Program-made: the position numbers and the translations under genes
Assembly: GCA_032718475.1 (NCBI GenBank)
Contig: JAUCBJ010002561.1
Span: forward strand, 1 to 24,671
DNA from: Nemertoderma westbladi
Taxonomy: Eukaryota > Xenacoelomorpha > Nemertodermatida > Nemertodermatidae
DNA: 24,671 bases
Reading direction: 5' to 3'
The notes under the pieces: model-generated
Seen by the model: the letters and a program-made list of their open reading frames with translations, nothing else
Databases searched by the model: none
What the model was told of the DNA's origin: nothing
Part shown: positions 8,736-17,099 of the stretch, piece by piece
Position numbering within the stretch: the stretch's first letter is position 1
Layout: each line of letters begins with the position of its first letter

Positions 8736-9457
8736 CAAATTATGGTAACAGTAGGCAGGATATTCTAGAACAAATATAAAAGTAACTGACAAAATTAGGG
8801 AATTTAGGAAATTTGGCACCTTTAGGGAGTAGAATAAGAAAATTCGCCAATAACCTAGCATTCAGAGAGAGATAGGCCATTATCGGACTGTACAGACCAT
8901 CCTAACTACATCACTCACTTATATTGAGCCTTGGTAAGGCACCACCTTATAGGTGAGCGATCGGGAGAGTTCGAAATGGCGGAGAAACTTGTTAGAAAGA
9001 GAAAGGCGGAGTTGGGAGGAAAGGAGATACTGGTAGATTTCACCGAAAGGCATCCGGAAGAGAAGACCAGAGGATACTACGAGCGGTTAGAGAAGGGTCA
9101 CAAGGCGCGAGCGCTGCAGGACCATTTCAGGGAGGTGCACGAACAGCGGCTGGTCGAGACCTATGGGACACTGTCGCTAAACAATGCAATCTTCGAGCAC
9201 TTCCACTACGTGGTAAAGGGAGACGAGGCGAAGTTCGGGATACCGAAGTATCCAAGGAAACCACCGAAAAAGGACTGGAAGAGGTTCGTAGAGTCCATCA
9301 GCAGGGGAGGATATATGGTCCTAGACGACGAAGGGACCGTGGAAGACGAGGAAGGTTCGAGAAGAGGGTCGGTGGGGTCGGCCAGAACCATACTCCTGCA
9401 TTTGGCCGCGCCAAATGGGGATATATTCCTCTTCGTCTGGGAACGTATGGGAAGAAG

Positions 9458-9464
9458 AAAGGGC
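9458..9464 (+). promoter_or_regulatory. Slippery-type heptamer A AAG GGC at a frame change
   Basis: In the frame starting at 8976 the codons read AGA AAG GGC, giving A AAG GGC, which fits the X XXY YYZ pattern. A -1 shift here would read straight into the 9465-9949 frame and bypass the TAA at 9471-9473. A small hairpin (GGATC-GGC-GATCC) lies downstream at 9507-9519. GGG as YYY is an inefficient slip site in known systems, and other frame breaks in the same gene favour simple decay. Confidence 0.25.
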
Positions 9465-10750
9465 CAAAGTTAAACGTATTAAGAGAGAAGTCGACAATAA
9501 AGGTGGGATCGGCGATCCGCGACGATGCGGAGAGGATCATCGGTCCGGAGACCCCCAACCTCCTGGACACGCAAACGGTCTACATGGCTATGACGGAGCC
9601 AGCCGGGTTGGGACTAGTAGAGAACACGGGCCATTGTGGAGCGGTGGCGATGGGCCAGCTAATGGGGCTCGTATGCCACAAGCCAATGGACTGGGGTAAA
9701 TTCATGGAGGAGTACGGAGCGGAGTTGGCGAACTCGCTGAAGTGGGGAGCGAGGCCGGGGAAACAAGAGGTGTATCAATTCCTGAGAGGAGCGATAAAGA
9801 TATATCAGAAGCGATATATCCTGCAGGAGGACTGGATAATGATAGGTTTGCTAAACCTATTCATGACCGTGGTTATCGAAAGAGAACCAACGGCATTTCT
9901 GCTATCGGGATCACCCCTGAACTACATTAGAGCCTTCGGTATACTATAACTGCCGATATCTAGTAGACAGGGAGGTGAATACACCATATCAGAGGTGGGA
10001 GCAGCTAGAGGCGGATAGACGAGAGGCGAAGCGATTGGAAGAAATCGCTAGACGAGAAAGGAGGGAGGCAGACGAAAGAGAGGCGGAAGCTAGAGGAGAG
10101 GGCTACGGGTTCAAGGCCCAGGCAGCCTTGGACGATCTACACTGGACATCAGGGAGTTCGGGTGAGTCTCTGGGGCGAGAATTGGGGTGGGCAGAAGGAT
10201 CACCGAAATAGTCGACGTCGGGATTGCAGACGATGCCCATACCAGCGGGCGCCGAGGGTGATTTCGCGAAGAGAAGGCCAGGGGAACTGGAAGGATGGAG
10301 AGTCACGGGCGAGAGCCAAGGTGGGAAGGGACACGGTGGATCCACCGGGATACCGGGTTTGGAGCCACTCCCAGAGGAGGACGAGGACGACGACGAGTTC
10401 GGAGAGATGCCACCCATCGGGAGAATCGGCCACTCAGACACGGACTGGGTTGGCGGGAGAGTGGTGACAGCCAGCGGGGCGAGGGCCTTCTGGGATAGAC
10501 CCGGCAAGCGGGCCTGGGTGCATGAGGAGCCGGCGATGGATTTTGCGGGGAGCACCATCAGGTTGTGCGAGCAACTGGGAACGGCACCACGGGTAGTATT
10601 TGGAGAGACGATGCCCAGGCGAGACGAGGAGATAGACATGGACTGGACAGGGACGCTAACGTCCAGAAGTTCGCTTACCAGTGACTCCATAGACCGAGGA
10701 GATCGCATGGGACGAAAGGCGACGTGGGGCGGGAGGCATTGGTACTCGGC

Positions 10751-10921
10751 TGCGATTACTGCGGGAGGCTTACTCACCAGGAAAGGAGCTGCTTGTACCG
10801 ATTCCAGAAGGGGACGCGTTGCCTCTACTGCCGCGAGTCGAGTCATAGGATGGGGGCGTGTCCACGGTTGCACAACCGATGTTCTAAGTGCAACGTCCGG
10901 GGGCACTACGGATGCCAGTGC
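10751..10921 (+). other. Triple CCHC zinc-knuckle segment of the gag-like frame
   Basis: Three C-x2-C-x4-H-x4-C knuckles are visible: CDYCGRLTHQERSC, CLYCRESSHRMGAC and CSKCNVRGHYGCQC, all with intact ligands. Such knuckles bind single-stranded nucleic acid in gag nucleocapsids. They lie on plus-strand frame 10724-11281, which reads through the only TGA before 11470. Confidence 0.9.
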
Positions 10922-11470
10922 GACTGGATGGACGACGAGGAGAAGTTTAGGATCTTCGAGGAGTGGGCCGATGTCGGCGTCATGACGCAGCAGCGGATGA
11001 AGGCCCAGGAATTCCGGTGGGGCTTCTTTAATATTAACCAGGAGGCCCACCTGGAAATCATCAAACGGAGACTTCCGTTTACTTATCAGGAAGTGTCAAT
11101 GGTGGCATCGTATGCTGGAGTGATAAATACACAGAGGTATTTAGACAGGTGGACGCCAGAGAACCGGGGAGAGTTCAGAGATTTCTTGGCAGAGCATGTG
11201 CCGCGGGCCATGAAGGTGATCCTATGGGACGCCACTAGGGGGAAGCAGCAGGGGCATTCGGAGGGGCTACCTGCGAAGTGATACCGGGAGCTAATAACAC
11301 CAGCGCCCAAGGAGTCGACAACGGGAATCAACAGGGAAGTAACGGCAAGGATCAGGAACCTTAAGGGGGACAAGAACAAGGGAGCGGCGACAACCAGAAA
11401 GCGACCAAGACAGGATGACGACAAAGGGAAGGAACTGAGATGGTTCCCAAAGACAGGAGGAGCGAACTAG

Positions 11471-12300
11471 AACTTGGAGGGGGAGATGTGGGGATGCCTG
11501 GAAGGCACCACATGTGAAGTAATATGAACTCCTAAGTGTAAATTTAATTAAAAGTGCAATTAGTTTGTACGTATGTAATAATCATTAGAATATAATCATA
11601 TAGCCAATATAATCAAAGTAAGTACTATAGTCATGTAACCTTTTTCCAATTAGCTACTGGAACTGGGGACCAATTGACTATGACAGGACAAGAAACTAGA
11701 CGACTCACACTTCTTAAGTGCGACGGCACGGAAGGGGAGGGTGAGGCTCGTCAGGAGTGAATGGGCTAAAGTAGATAAGAGTTGAGTATAGGACGCAGGA
11801 GAGATAGCGAGAGGTGGTGTTGAGGCGCGCGGAGAGAATGCGAGTGCAATTCAAATGTGGGGGGGGTGGGGAGGAGTAAGAGGCAGAGTGAGGGACAAGG
11901 AGGTCCGAATGTTAGAGTGGAAGTAGAGAGAAGTAGAGGAGAATCAGGGTGAGAGTGGAGAGAAGTTAGAGTCAGTTAGAGTGGAGTGGAGATAAAATTG
12001 TGTGAGAGAAATCCACAATTGTCTCGAACCGAGACGCCAGATGTCTTGGTGCGACATAGGTTGAAGTTGCACCAAGAGAGGGTAGTAATATCATACCCAG
12101 AGGGAGCAGCCTGGAAAGCCGACTCCAAGAAAGAGGACTCCACCCCACACCCGATAGTAGATCGGGTTCCAGCGGAATTGAAGCGCACTCGTAGGTGATG
12201 CTATCTTCTCACTGGGAAGATTGCATGGGGGGGAGTGTGAGCGGATTCAATTCCGCCTCACTATCCCCATAAAGTTGGGAAGTGGCGCGTTTTTCAGCAA
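11471..12300. other. Purine-rich non-coding region after the gag-like frame
   Basis: GGAGGGGGAGA at 11476-11486 resembles a polypurine tract and is followed by TGTGG, as at the start of many LTRs. A second such junction is GGGGGGGAG followed by TGTGAG at about 12226-12240. No matching second LTR was found in the window, so neither is called an LTR. From about 11740 to 11985 the plus strand is strongly purine-rich (repeated GAGAG, GTAGAG, GTTAGAG). A 70-residue frame at 11986-12198 has no recognisable motif. Confidence 0.5.
11487..11512 (+). repeat. Small hairpin next to a polypurine run
   Basis: TGTGG (11487-11491) and TGCC (11495-11498) pair with GGCA (11504-11507) and CCACA (11508-11512), with a 3-nt bulge and a 5-nt loop. 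It starts TG and ends CA directly after a G-rich purine run, so it could be an LTR edge remnant. Confidence 0.6.
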
Positions 12301-12349
12301 TATTGGGGATACGAGGTTAATCACAATTAACCTAGTATCACCCCCAATA
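12301..12349 (+). repeat. Long imperfect hairpin
   Basis: TATTGGGGATACGAGGTTAA and its partner ending CCCCCAATA form a stem of about 20 bp with one mismatch, a 2-nt bulge and a very short loop around CAC. It could be a foldback remnant or an RNA structural element; no function can be assigned. Confidence 0.8.
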
Positions 12350-12430
12350 ACGGGGACAACACACAGCCCCAAAGAGACACACAAAAGAGGTTAGAGGTCA
12401 AGCTACCTCGAGAGGGAAAGTAACAGCAGC

Positions 12431-12449
12431 GGGGGGGGGGGGGGGGGGG
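12431..12449 (+). repeat. G19 homopolymer
   Basis: An uninterrupted run of 19 G between CAGCAGC and AGAGAAG. It has G-quadruplex potential, and its length is prone to sequencing error. Confidence 0.9.
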
Positions 12450-13764
12450 AGAGAAGCACTCCCACAGAGGTGGGAGCCGAGAATTAGGTTGTTAGCCAAT
12501 GAGGGGCGAAGGAGAGCATCCGCTAGGTAGTAAGGCCACAGTAGCGTAGGGGTGAATATATATTACCAGTTAATTATATTACCGGTCAGTTATCTCAGTC
12601 ACGTGGGGACCAGTGACATTTTGTACCGTCACCAACGTCACCTAACGTTACCATTACTACCGTTATAATATTATCAGTTATCTGGACATTCCTTGTTCAA
12701 CTGTGCTATCATATTTATATCAGTTATTTTATATTTGCGTTAACATACGACAATATCACAACGACAACCACAAACTATCTTCTTCTTAACTACACGGTGA
12801 CACGTAACAAAATAAACCGGTCGGGATCCCCTGATCCCGTCACATAGGTGGTGGTTATTGTACAATAGGAAAGCAGTAGGTATACGGAAATCATTGAAGT
12901 GCAGAAAAATGGGAGACAATATTGCTTGGGAATTTGTAGGACCATTCTCAGTCAGGACAAGTATCTGTAGTTGGATGTACAAACAAGGGCACTTGTTTGA
13001 CACTTGATTGAAGTGCTAATATTGGAGTGACCAGATGTTTAGTGGTTATTGGTAATATTTAGTGTATTTAACATGTCGATATTGGATGCGGAGTTTCATT
13101 CTTGATTGTGATTCTGCATCTAATATTACCTCATCTTTATAGATTAGTTTATTGGTTAATATCCGCAACATACTTGCGATAACATTATTGGTGAGCTAGG
13201 TGAGCTAGGTGAGTAGGACTAGTGAATATCAGAACAATATCCCTTTGCTGCTCAGTGCTGTTTCGAAACAACATTCCTTTTATTGGCTCTCCTAACCTCA
13301 GAATTGTAATATGTGATATCTGATTGGTTGATATGGGTTGTCAACATGTTTCTTGTACCTGAGAATCAGTTTCCTTTGCTTTCCAGAGGGAAATTTGAAC
13401 ATTTGCTTACATATTGTGAGCCTATGCTACAATAAGCGGTAATTGAAAAAACATGTGCATTCATATTGTTAAAAAGACAATTCCCTTTAATTTTTCCGTT
13501 CCAAAAAAAATGAGTAGATAGGAAACCATGTCTAAGATGATTTTCTAATGCTCTAATAGATTGTTAATAGATTTTAACCAAGTGAGTAGTGTTTTAAAGA
13601 TTGTTAAAAATTGACAACAACATTGCCAATTTAAGAAAGTTATAATTACACTGTTATTAGTTATTATTTCTCAGTTAGTTAGGTACCTACACTAATATTT
13701 ATTATATATTTATTATTATTACCTATTCTGAATTTTATGCTTGCGAATTAATTGTTCGGTACCT
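12450..13764. other. Non-coding region with hairpin and short tandem repeat
   Basis: No gene was recognised. At 13079-13126 ATATTGGATGCGGA and TCTGCATCTAATAT form a 14-bp stem with two mismatches, and GGTAATATT (13051-13059) can also pair with AATATTACC at 13122-13130. At about 13191-13213 GGTGAGCTA repeats in tandem. An 87-residue minus-strand frame at 12740-13003 has no recognisable features. Confidence 0.5.
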
Positions 13765-14243
13765 TAAACGGAACCTTGAGGTTAGATTATTTATGGCAGC
13801 AGTATTACCAGTACTCTTATACCAAATCTCTGGATGGCTCTTTCACAAGAGTGCTGCGCAGAGTTCACTCTGTCAAGTACAATGAACACTTCTCCAACCA
13901 AACTCTATACAGCATTGGAGGTGTTCCATTAATCTTCACTAGTTTGACACTTTAACGGAACCGCCTCCGCTTTGCAGGACATTGCTTTCGCCGTAATGAC
14001 CAGCCAGTACATAACCTTGTGCTTAGGCGCTCTCATAGAGCGAATAAGCATGGTGGACAGCCCATGACTTTCTTGAGACGCATCCTAAAGGACACTGGCC
14101 TTGAAGATGCGGATGATCTAGCAAATGTCATGGGTGAGGGTGTTGTTGCGGCGCAATTTTATCGACAAGCCGGCACAGCATTCTTAATATATATGTAATA
14201 CATATATATTGCAGCTGCAATGCAGCATGCCGATCGTAGTAGT
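13765..14243 (+). mobile_element. LINE 3' fragment B, 5'-truncated
   Basis: The translation matches the C-terminal domain of the LINE at 4228-6387: SLDGSFTRVLRRVHSVKYN, then FAGHCFRRNDQPVHNLVL, then MTFLRRILKDTGLEDADD. A 33-bp deletion removes the segment after LLY, and a stop follows SLTL, so it is dead. It ends with GCAGCTGCAATGCAGCATGC and a (TAG)n tail at about 14236-14249. The start near 13765 is where similarity to the full element begins. The non-matching codons suggest an older or divergent copy. Confidence 0.9.
14186..14210 (+). repeat. AT palindrome inserted in LINE fragment B
   Basis: AATATATATGT - AAT - ACATATATATT is an 11-bp perfect stem with a 3-nt loop. The other two copies of this LINE end have only AAAAAT here, so the palindrome is an insertion or expansion peculiar to this copy. 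Confidence 0.85.
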
Positions 14244-14249
14244 AGTAGA

Positions 14250-14548
14250 TCACTATGTCAAGTACAATGCACATATCTCCACCCAGACACTATATAAGAT
14301 TGGAGGTGTCTCTCATTGGTTCCCCCAAGCTTGACACTAGAACAAAGCCGCCTCCGCTTTGCAGGACATTGCTTTCGCCGTGAGGACCAGCCAGTGCATA
14401 ATCTTGTGTTTTGAAGGCCTCATTGGTCTAGCAAATGTCATGGGTGATAGGGAGTTGTGGCGGTGCAATTTTGTCGACAAGCCGGCACAGCATTCTTAAA
14501 AATGCAGCTGCAATGCAGCATGCCGATACTAGTAGTAGTAGTAGTAAT
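14250..14548 (+). mobile_element. LINE 3' fragment C, 5'-truncated with internal deletion
   Basis: It starts at the VKYNAH region of the LINE directly after the TAG tail of fragment B, loses an internal segment near 14410-14425, and ends in the family 3' terminus and a (TAG)n tail at 14527-14546. At the nucleotide level it is closer to the long copy at 4183-8000 than fragment B is. The head-to-tail position suggests insertion into, or recombination at, the tail of fragment B. Confidence 0.9.
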
Positions 14549-14602
14549 TATTCCTTCATGTATTATTTAATTTGTCTGCGTTAATCTTACGTTTTGGCTA
14601 CT

Positions 14603-15817
14603 GGGACCTATTACCACGGATACTGGGACCTATTACCACGGATACTGGGACCTATTACCACGGATACTGGGACCTATTACCACGGATACTGGGACCTATT
14701 ACCACGGATACTGGGACCTATTACCACGGATACTGGGACCTATTACCACGGATACTGGGACCTATTACCACGGATACTGGGACCTATTACCACGGATACT
14801 GGGACCTATTACCACGGATACTGGGACCTATTACCACGGATACTGGGACCTATTACCACGGATACTGGGACCTATTACCACGGATACTGGGACCTATTAC
14901 CACGGATACTGGGACCTATTACCACGGATACTGGGACCTATTACCACGGATACTGGGACCTATTACCACGGATACTGGGACCTATTACCACGGATACTGG
15001 GACCTATTACCACGGATACTGGGACCTATTACCACGGATACTGGGACCTATTACCACGGATACTGGGACCTATTACCACGGATACTGGGACCTATTACCA
15101 CGGATACTGGGACCTATTACCACGGATACTGGGACCTATTACCACGGATACTGGGACCTATTACCGCGGATACTGGGACCTATTACCACGGATACTGGGA
15201 CCTATTACCACGGATACTGGGACCTATTACCACGGATACTGGGACCTATTACCACGGATACTGGGACCTATTACCACGGATACTGGGACCTATTACCACG
15301 GATACTGGGACCTATTACCACGGATACTGGGACCTATTACCACGGATACTGGGACCTATTACCACGGATACTGGGACCTATTACCACGGATACTGGGACC
15401 TATTACCACGGATACTGGGACCTATTACCACGGATACTGGGACCTATTACCACGGATACTGGGACCTATTACCACGGATACTGGGACCTATTACCACGGA
15501 TACTGGGACCTATTACCACGGATACTGGGATCTATTACCACGGATACTGGGACCTATTACCACGGATACTGGGACCTATTACCACGGATACTGGGACCTA
15601 TTACCACGGATACTGGGACCTATTACCACGGATACTGGGACCTATTACCACGGATACTGGGACCTATTACCACGGATACTGGGACCTATTACCATGGATA
15701 CTGGGACCTATTACCACGGATACTGGGACCTATTACCACGGATACTGGGACCTATTACCACGGATACTGGGACCTATTACCACGGATACTGGGACCTATT
15801 ACCACGGATACTGGGAC
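14603..15817 (+). repeat. 22-bp minisatellite, 55 near-identical units
   Basis: The unit runs GGGACCTATTACCACGGATA plus CT. There are 55 full units in perfect register from 14603 to 15812, then a partial one. Only three substitutions are visible (15166 A to G, 15531 C to T, 15695 C to T), so the array expanded or was homogenised recently. Because 22 is not a multiple of 3 and the unit has no stop codon in any plus frame, all three plus frames stay open and encode the same 22-residue repeat (YYHGYWDLLPRIL...). The long ORFs here are therefore a by-product of the repeat and not evidence of a gene. Confidence 0.95.
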
Positions 15818-15929
15818 AAGACATGAGAAAACTGCTTGCAGATTTGAAATCTCTATTAAATTCGGCACATGATAGGATAAAAAAGTTTTTTGACAATTTC
15901 AAAAATAGGAGGTGCTACCCACACACTCT

Positions 15930-16205
15930 CCAATATTACGGTTAAACCTAGTCATATAATTGATTACACTGTATTTCAGTTAGCACAATATTAGTTAGCC
16001 AGATAATATACACACACACCAATATTGAGGTTAAACCTAGTCATATAATTGATTACACTGTATTTCAGTTAGCACAATATTAGTTAGCCAGATAATATAC
16101 ACACACACCAATATTGAGGTTAAACCTAGTCATATAATTGATTACACTGTATTTCAGTTAGCACAATATTAGTTAGCCAGATAATATACACACTCGTCAA
16201 TATTG
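15930..16205 (+). repeat. 89-bp tandem repeat, three copies plus a partial fourth
   Basis: Units start with CCAATATT at 15930, 16019 and 16108, with a degenerate start near 16197. Each unit contains TAGCACAATATTAGTTAGCC and a CACACACA run. Copies are nearly identical. Confidence 0.95.
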
Positions 16206-16469
16206 GTTTTAATAATAATAATAATTGGATATTTATTTGTTATCCAAAGAATATGAAATTACATTACAAGAAATTGAAGGACGTGTTAGATTTAAATACA
16301 TTTGGCTAAATTTTAGTTCAGGTTAAGTTAAAAATTGCAATGTTAGTAAAATATTTTGGTGCGCAAAATCAAGTGGCCAGCGATAAGTCGAGGATAATGA
16401 TGTACACGCACTGTTTAAGAGGGGGGAGAATATGTTGTAGGCGTGGCGTGGGCAGGAAATATAGTTGTC

Positions 16470-16514
16470 GGTTGTACCCATGGCCTACTTTATAAAGTAG
16501 GCCATGGTTGTACC
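16470..16514 (+). repeat. 30-bp perfect palindrome between 9-bp direct repeats
   Basis: CCATGGCCTACTTTA (16478-16492) is followed at once by its reverse complement (16493-16507). GGTTGTACC at 16470-16478 repeats exactly at 16506-16514, so the 27 bp between them look like a palindromic insertion with a 9-bp target duplication, or an arrested hairpin duplication. Confidence 0.85.
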
Positions 16515-16552
16515 TCTGGGGTTAGCGCAAAAAGCCAGCATCGGTTTGGTGA

Positions 16553-16654
16553 ATTTTTAGCCGCGATTATTCTTAGCCTGCGTGTATTCTTAGCCCGCGT
16601 GTTTTCTTAGCCCGCGAGTATTCTTAGCCTGCGTGTATTCTTAGCCCGCGAGTT
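16553..16654 (+). repeat. 17-bp tandem array, left arm (inverted to 16734-16971)
   Basis: Five units of the form TTCTTAGCCYGCGWGTA at 16570-16654, with a degenerate one before them. The units are the reverse complement of those at 16734-16971. Confidence 0.9.
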
Positions 16655-16708
16655 AGTAAAGGAGCAGGTTAGTAAAGGAGCAGGTTTCAGAGGCGAATTG
16701 GTAGAACC

Positions 16709-16731
16709 AAAACAATAAACGTTATTGTTTT
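16709..16731 (+). repeat. Hairpin between the two 17-bp arrays
   Basis: AAAACAATAA, loop ACG, TTATTGTTTT: a perfect 10-bp stem near the centre of the inverted arrays. A 16-bp direct duplication (TTAGTAAAGGAGCAGG) lies just before it, at about 16653-16685. Confidence 0.85.
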
Positions 16732-16733
16732 GC

Positions 16734-16971
16734 GGGCTAAAAATACACACGGGCTCAGAATACCCACGGGCTCAGAATACCCACGGGCTCAGAATACCCA
16801 CGGGCTAAGAATACCCACGGGCTAAGAATACCCAGGGGCTAAGAATACCCACGGGCTAAGAATACCCACGGGCTAAGAATACCCAGGGGCTAAGAATACC
16901 CACGGGCTAAGAATACACGCGGGCTAAGAATACCAACGGGCTAAGAATACCCACGGGCTAAGAATTCCTGA
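16734..16971 (+). repeat. 17-bp tandem array, right arm, 14 units
   Basis: Units of the form GGGCTAAGAATACCCAC start every 17 bp from 16734 to 16955. Units 2-4 share GGGCTCAG, so the array has local homogenisation. With the left arm it can form a foldback of about 85-100 bp or more. Confidence 0.95.
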
Positions 16972-16983
16972 GACCCTGTGAAT

Positions 16984-17094
16984 TCATGGAATCAATACAC
17001 CTAACATCAAATTCTTGGAAATGATACACCTAACAGTAAACGGGTGGAGGAGATACACCTAACAGTAAGCGGGTGGAGGTGATACACCTAACAT
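16984..17094 (+). repeat. 29-bp tandem repeat, four copies
   Basis: TACACCTAACA recurs at 16996, 17025, 17054 and 17083, exactly 29 bp apart; the last copies also share CGGGTGGAGG. Confidence 0.9.
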
Positions 17095-17099
17095 GTATA

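Larger units (their letters stand above)
8976..11470 (+). pseudogene. Decayed gag-like protein with three CCHC zinc knuckles
   Basis: One ancestral frame of roughly 800 residues appears as alternating open stretches: 8976-9473 (first ATG at 8976, MAEKLVRKRK), 9465-9949 in the -1 frame, 9951-10730 back in the first frame with a TAG at 10209-10211, and 10724-11470 in the -1 frame with a TGA at 11279-11281. Contents in order: a charged N-terminal domain; a helical, hydrophobic part (IYQKRYILQEDWIMIGLLNL); a coiled-coil-like Arg/Glu-rich stretch (RREAKRLEEIARRERREADE); an acidic linker with EEDEDDDEF; three zinc knuckles; and a basic tail with RKRPRQDDDK. Composition is far more GC-rich than the flanks. 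Knuckle-ended nucleic-acid-binding proteins of this layout are retroelement gag/ORF1 products; the family was not identified. No polymerase, protease or integrase follows. Confidence 0.7.

Noticed and set aside
10103-11050. 315-codon minus-strand ORF
   Set aside because: It lies opposite the zinc-knuckle gag-like frame; its Pro/Ser-rich translation is the shadow of a GC-rich plus-strand coding sequence.
11487-12780. LTRs bordering the gag-like element
   Set aside because: Polypurine-like runs followed by TGTGG or TGTGAG occur twice, but no matching direct-repeat LTR was found 5' of the gag-like frame, and no primer-binding site could be supported.
14572-15945. Long plus-strand ORFs (457 and 410 codons) as a protein gene
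   Set aside because: They are translation of a stop-free 22-bp tandem repeat that is open in every plus frame; no other coding evidence.
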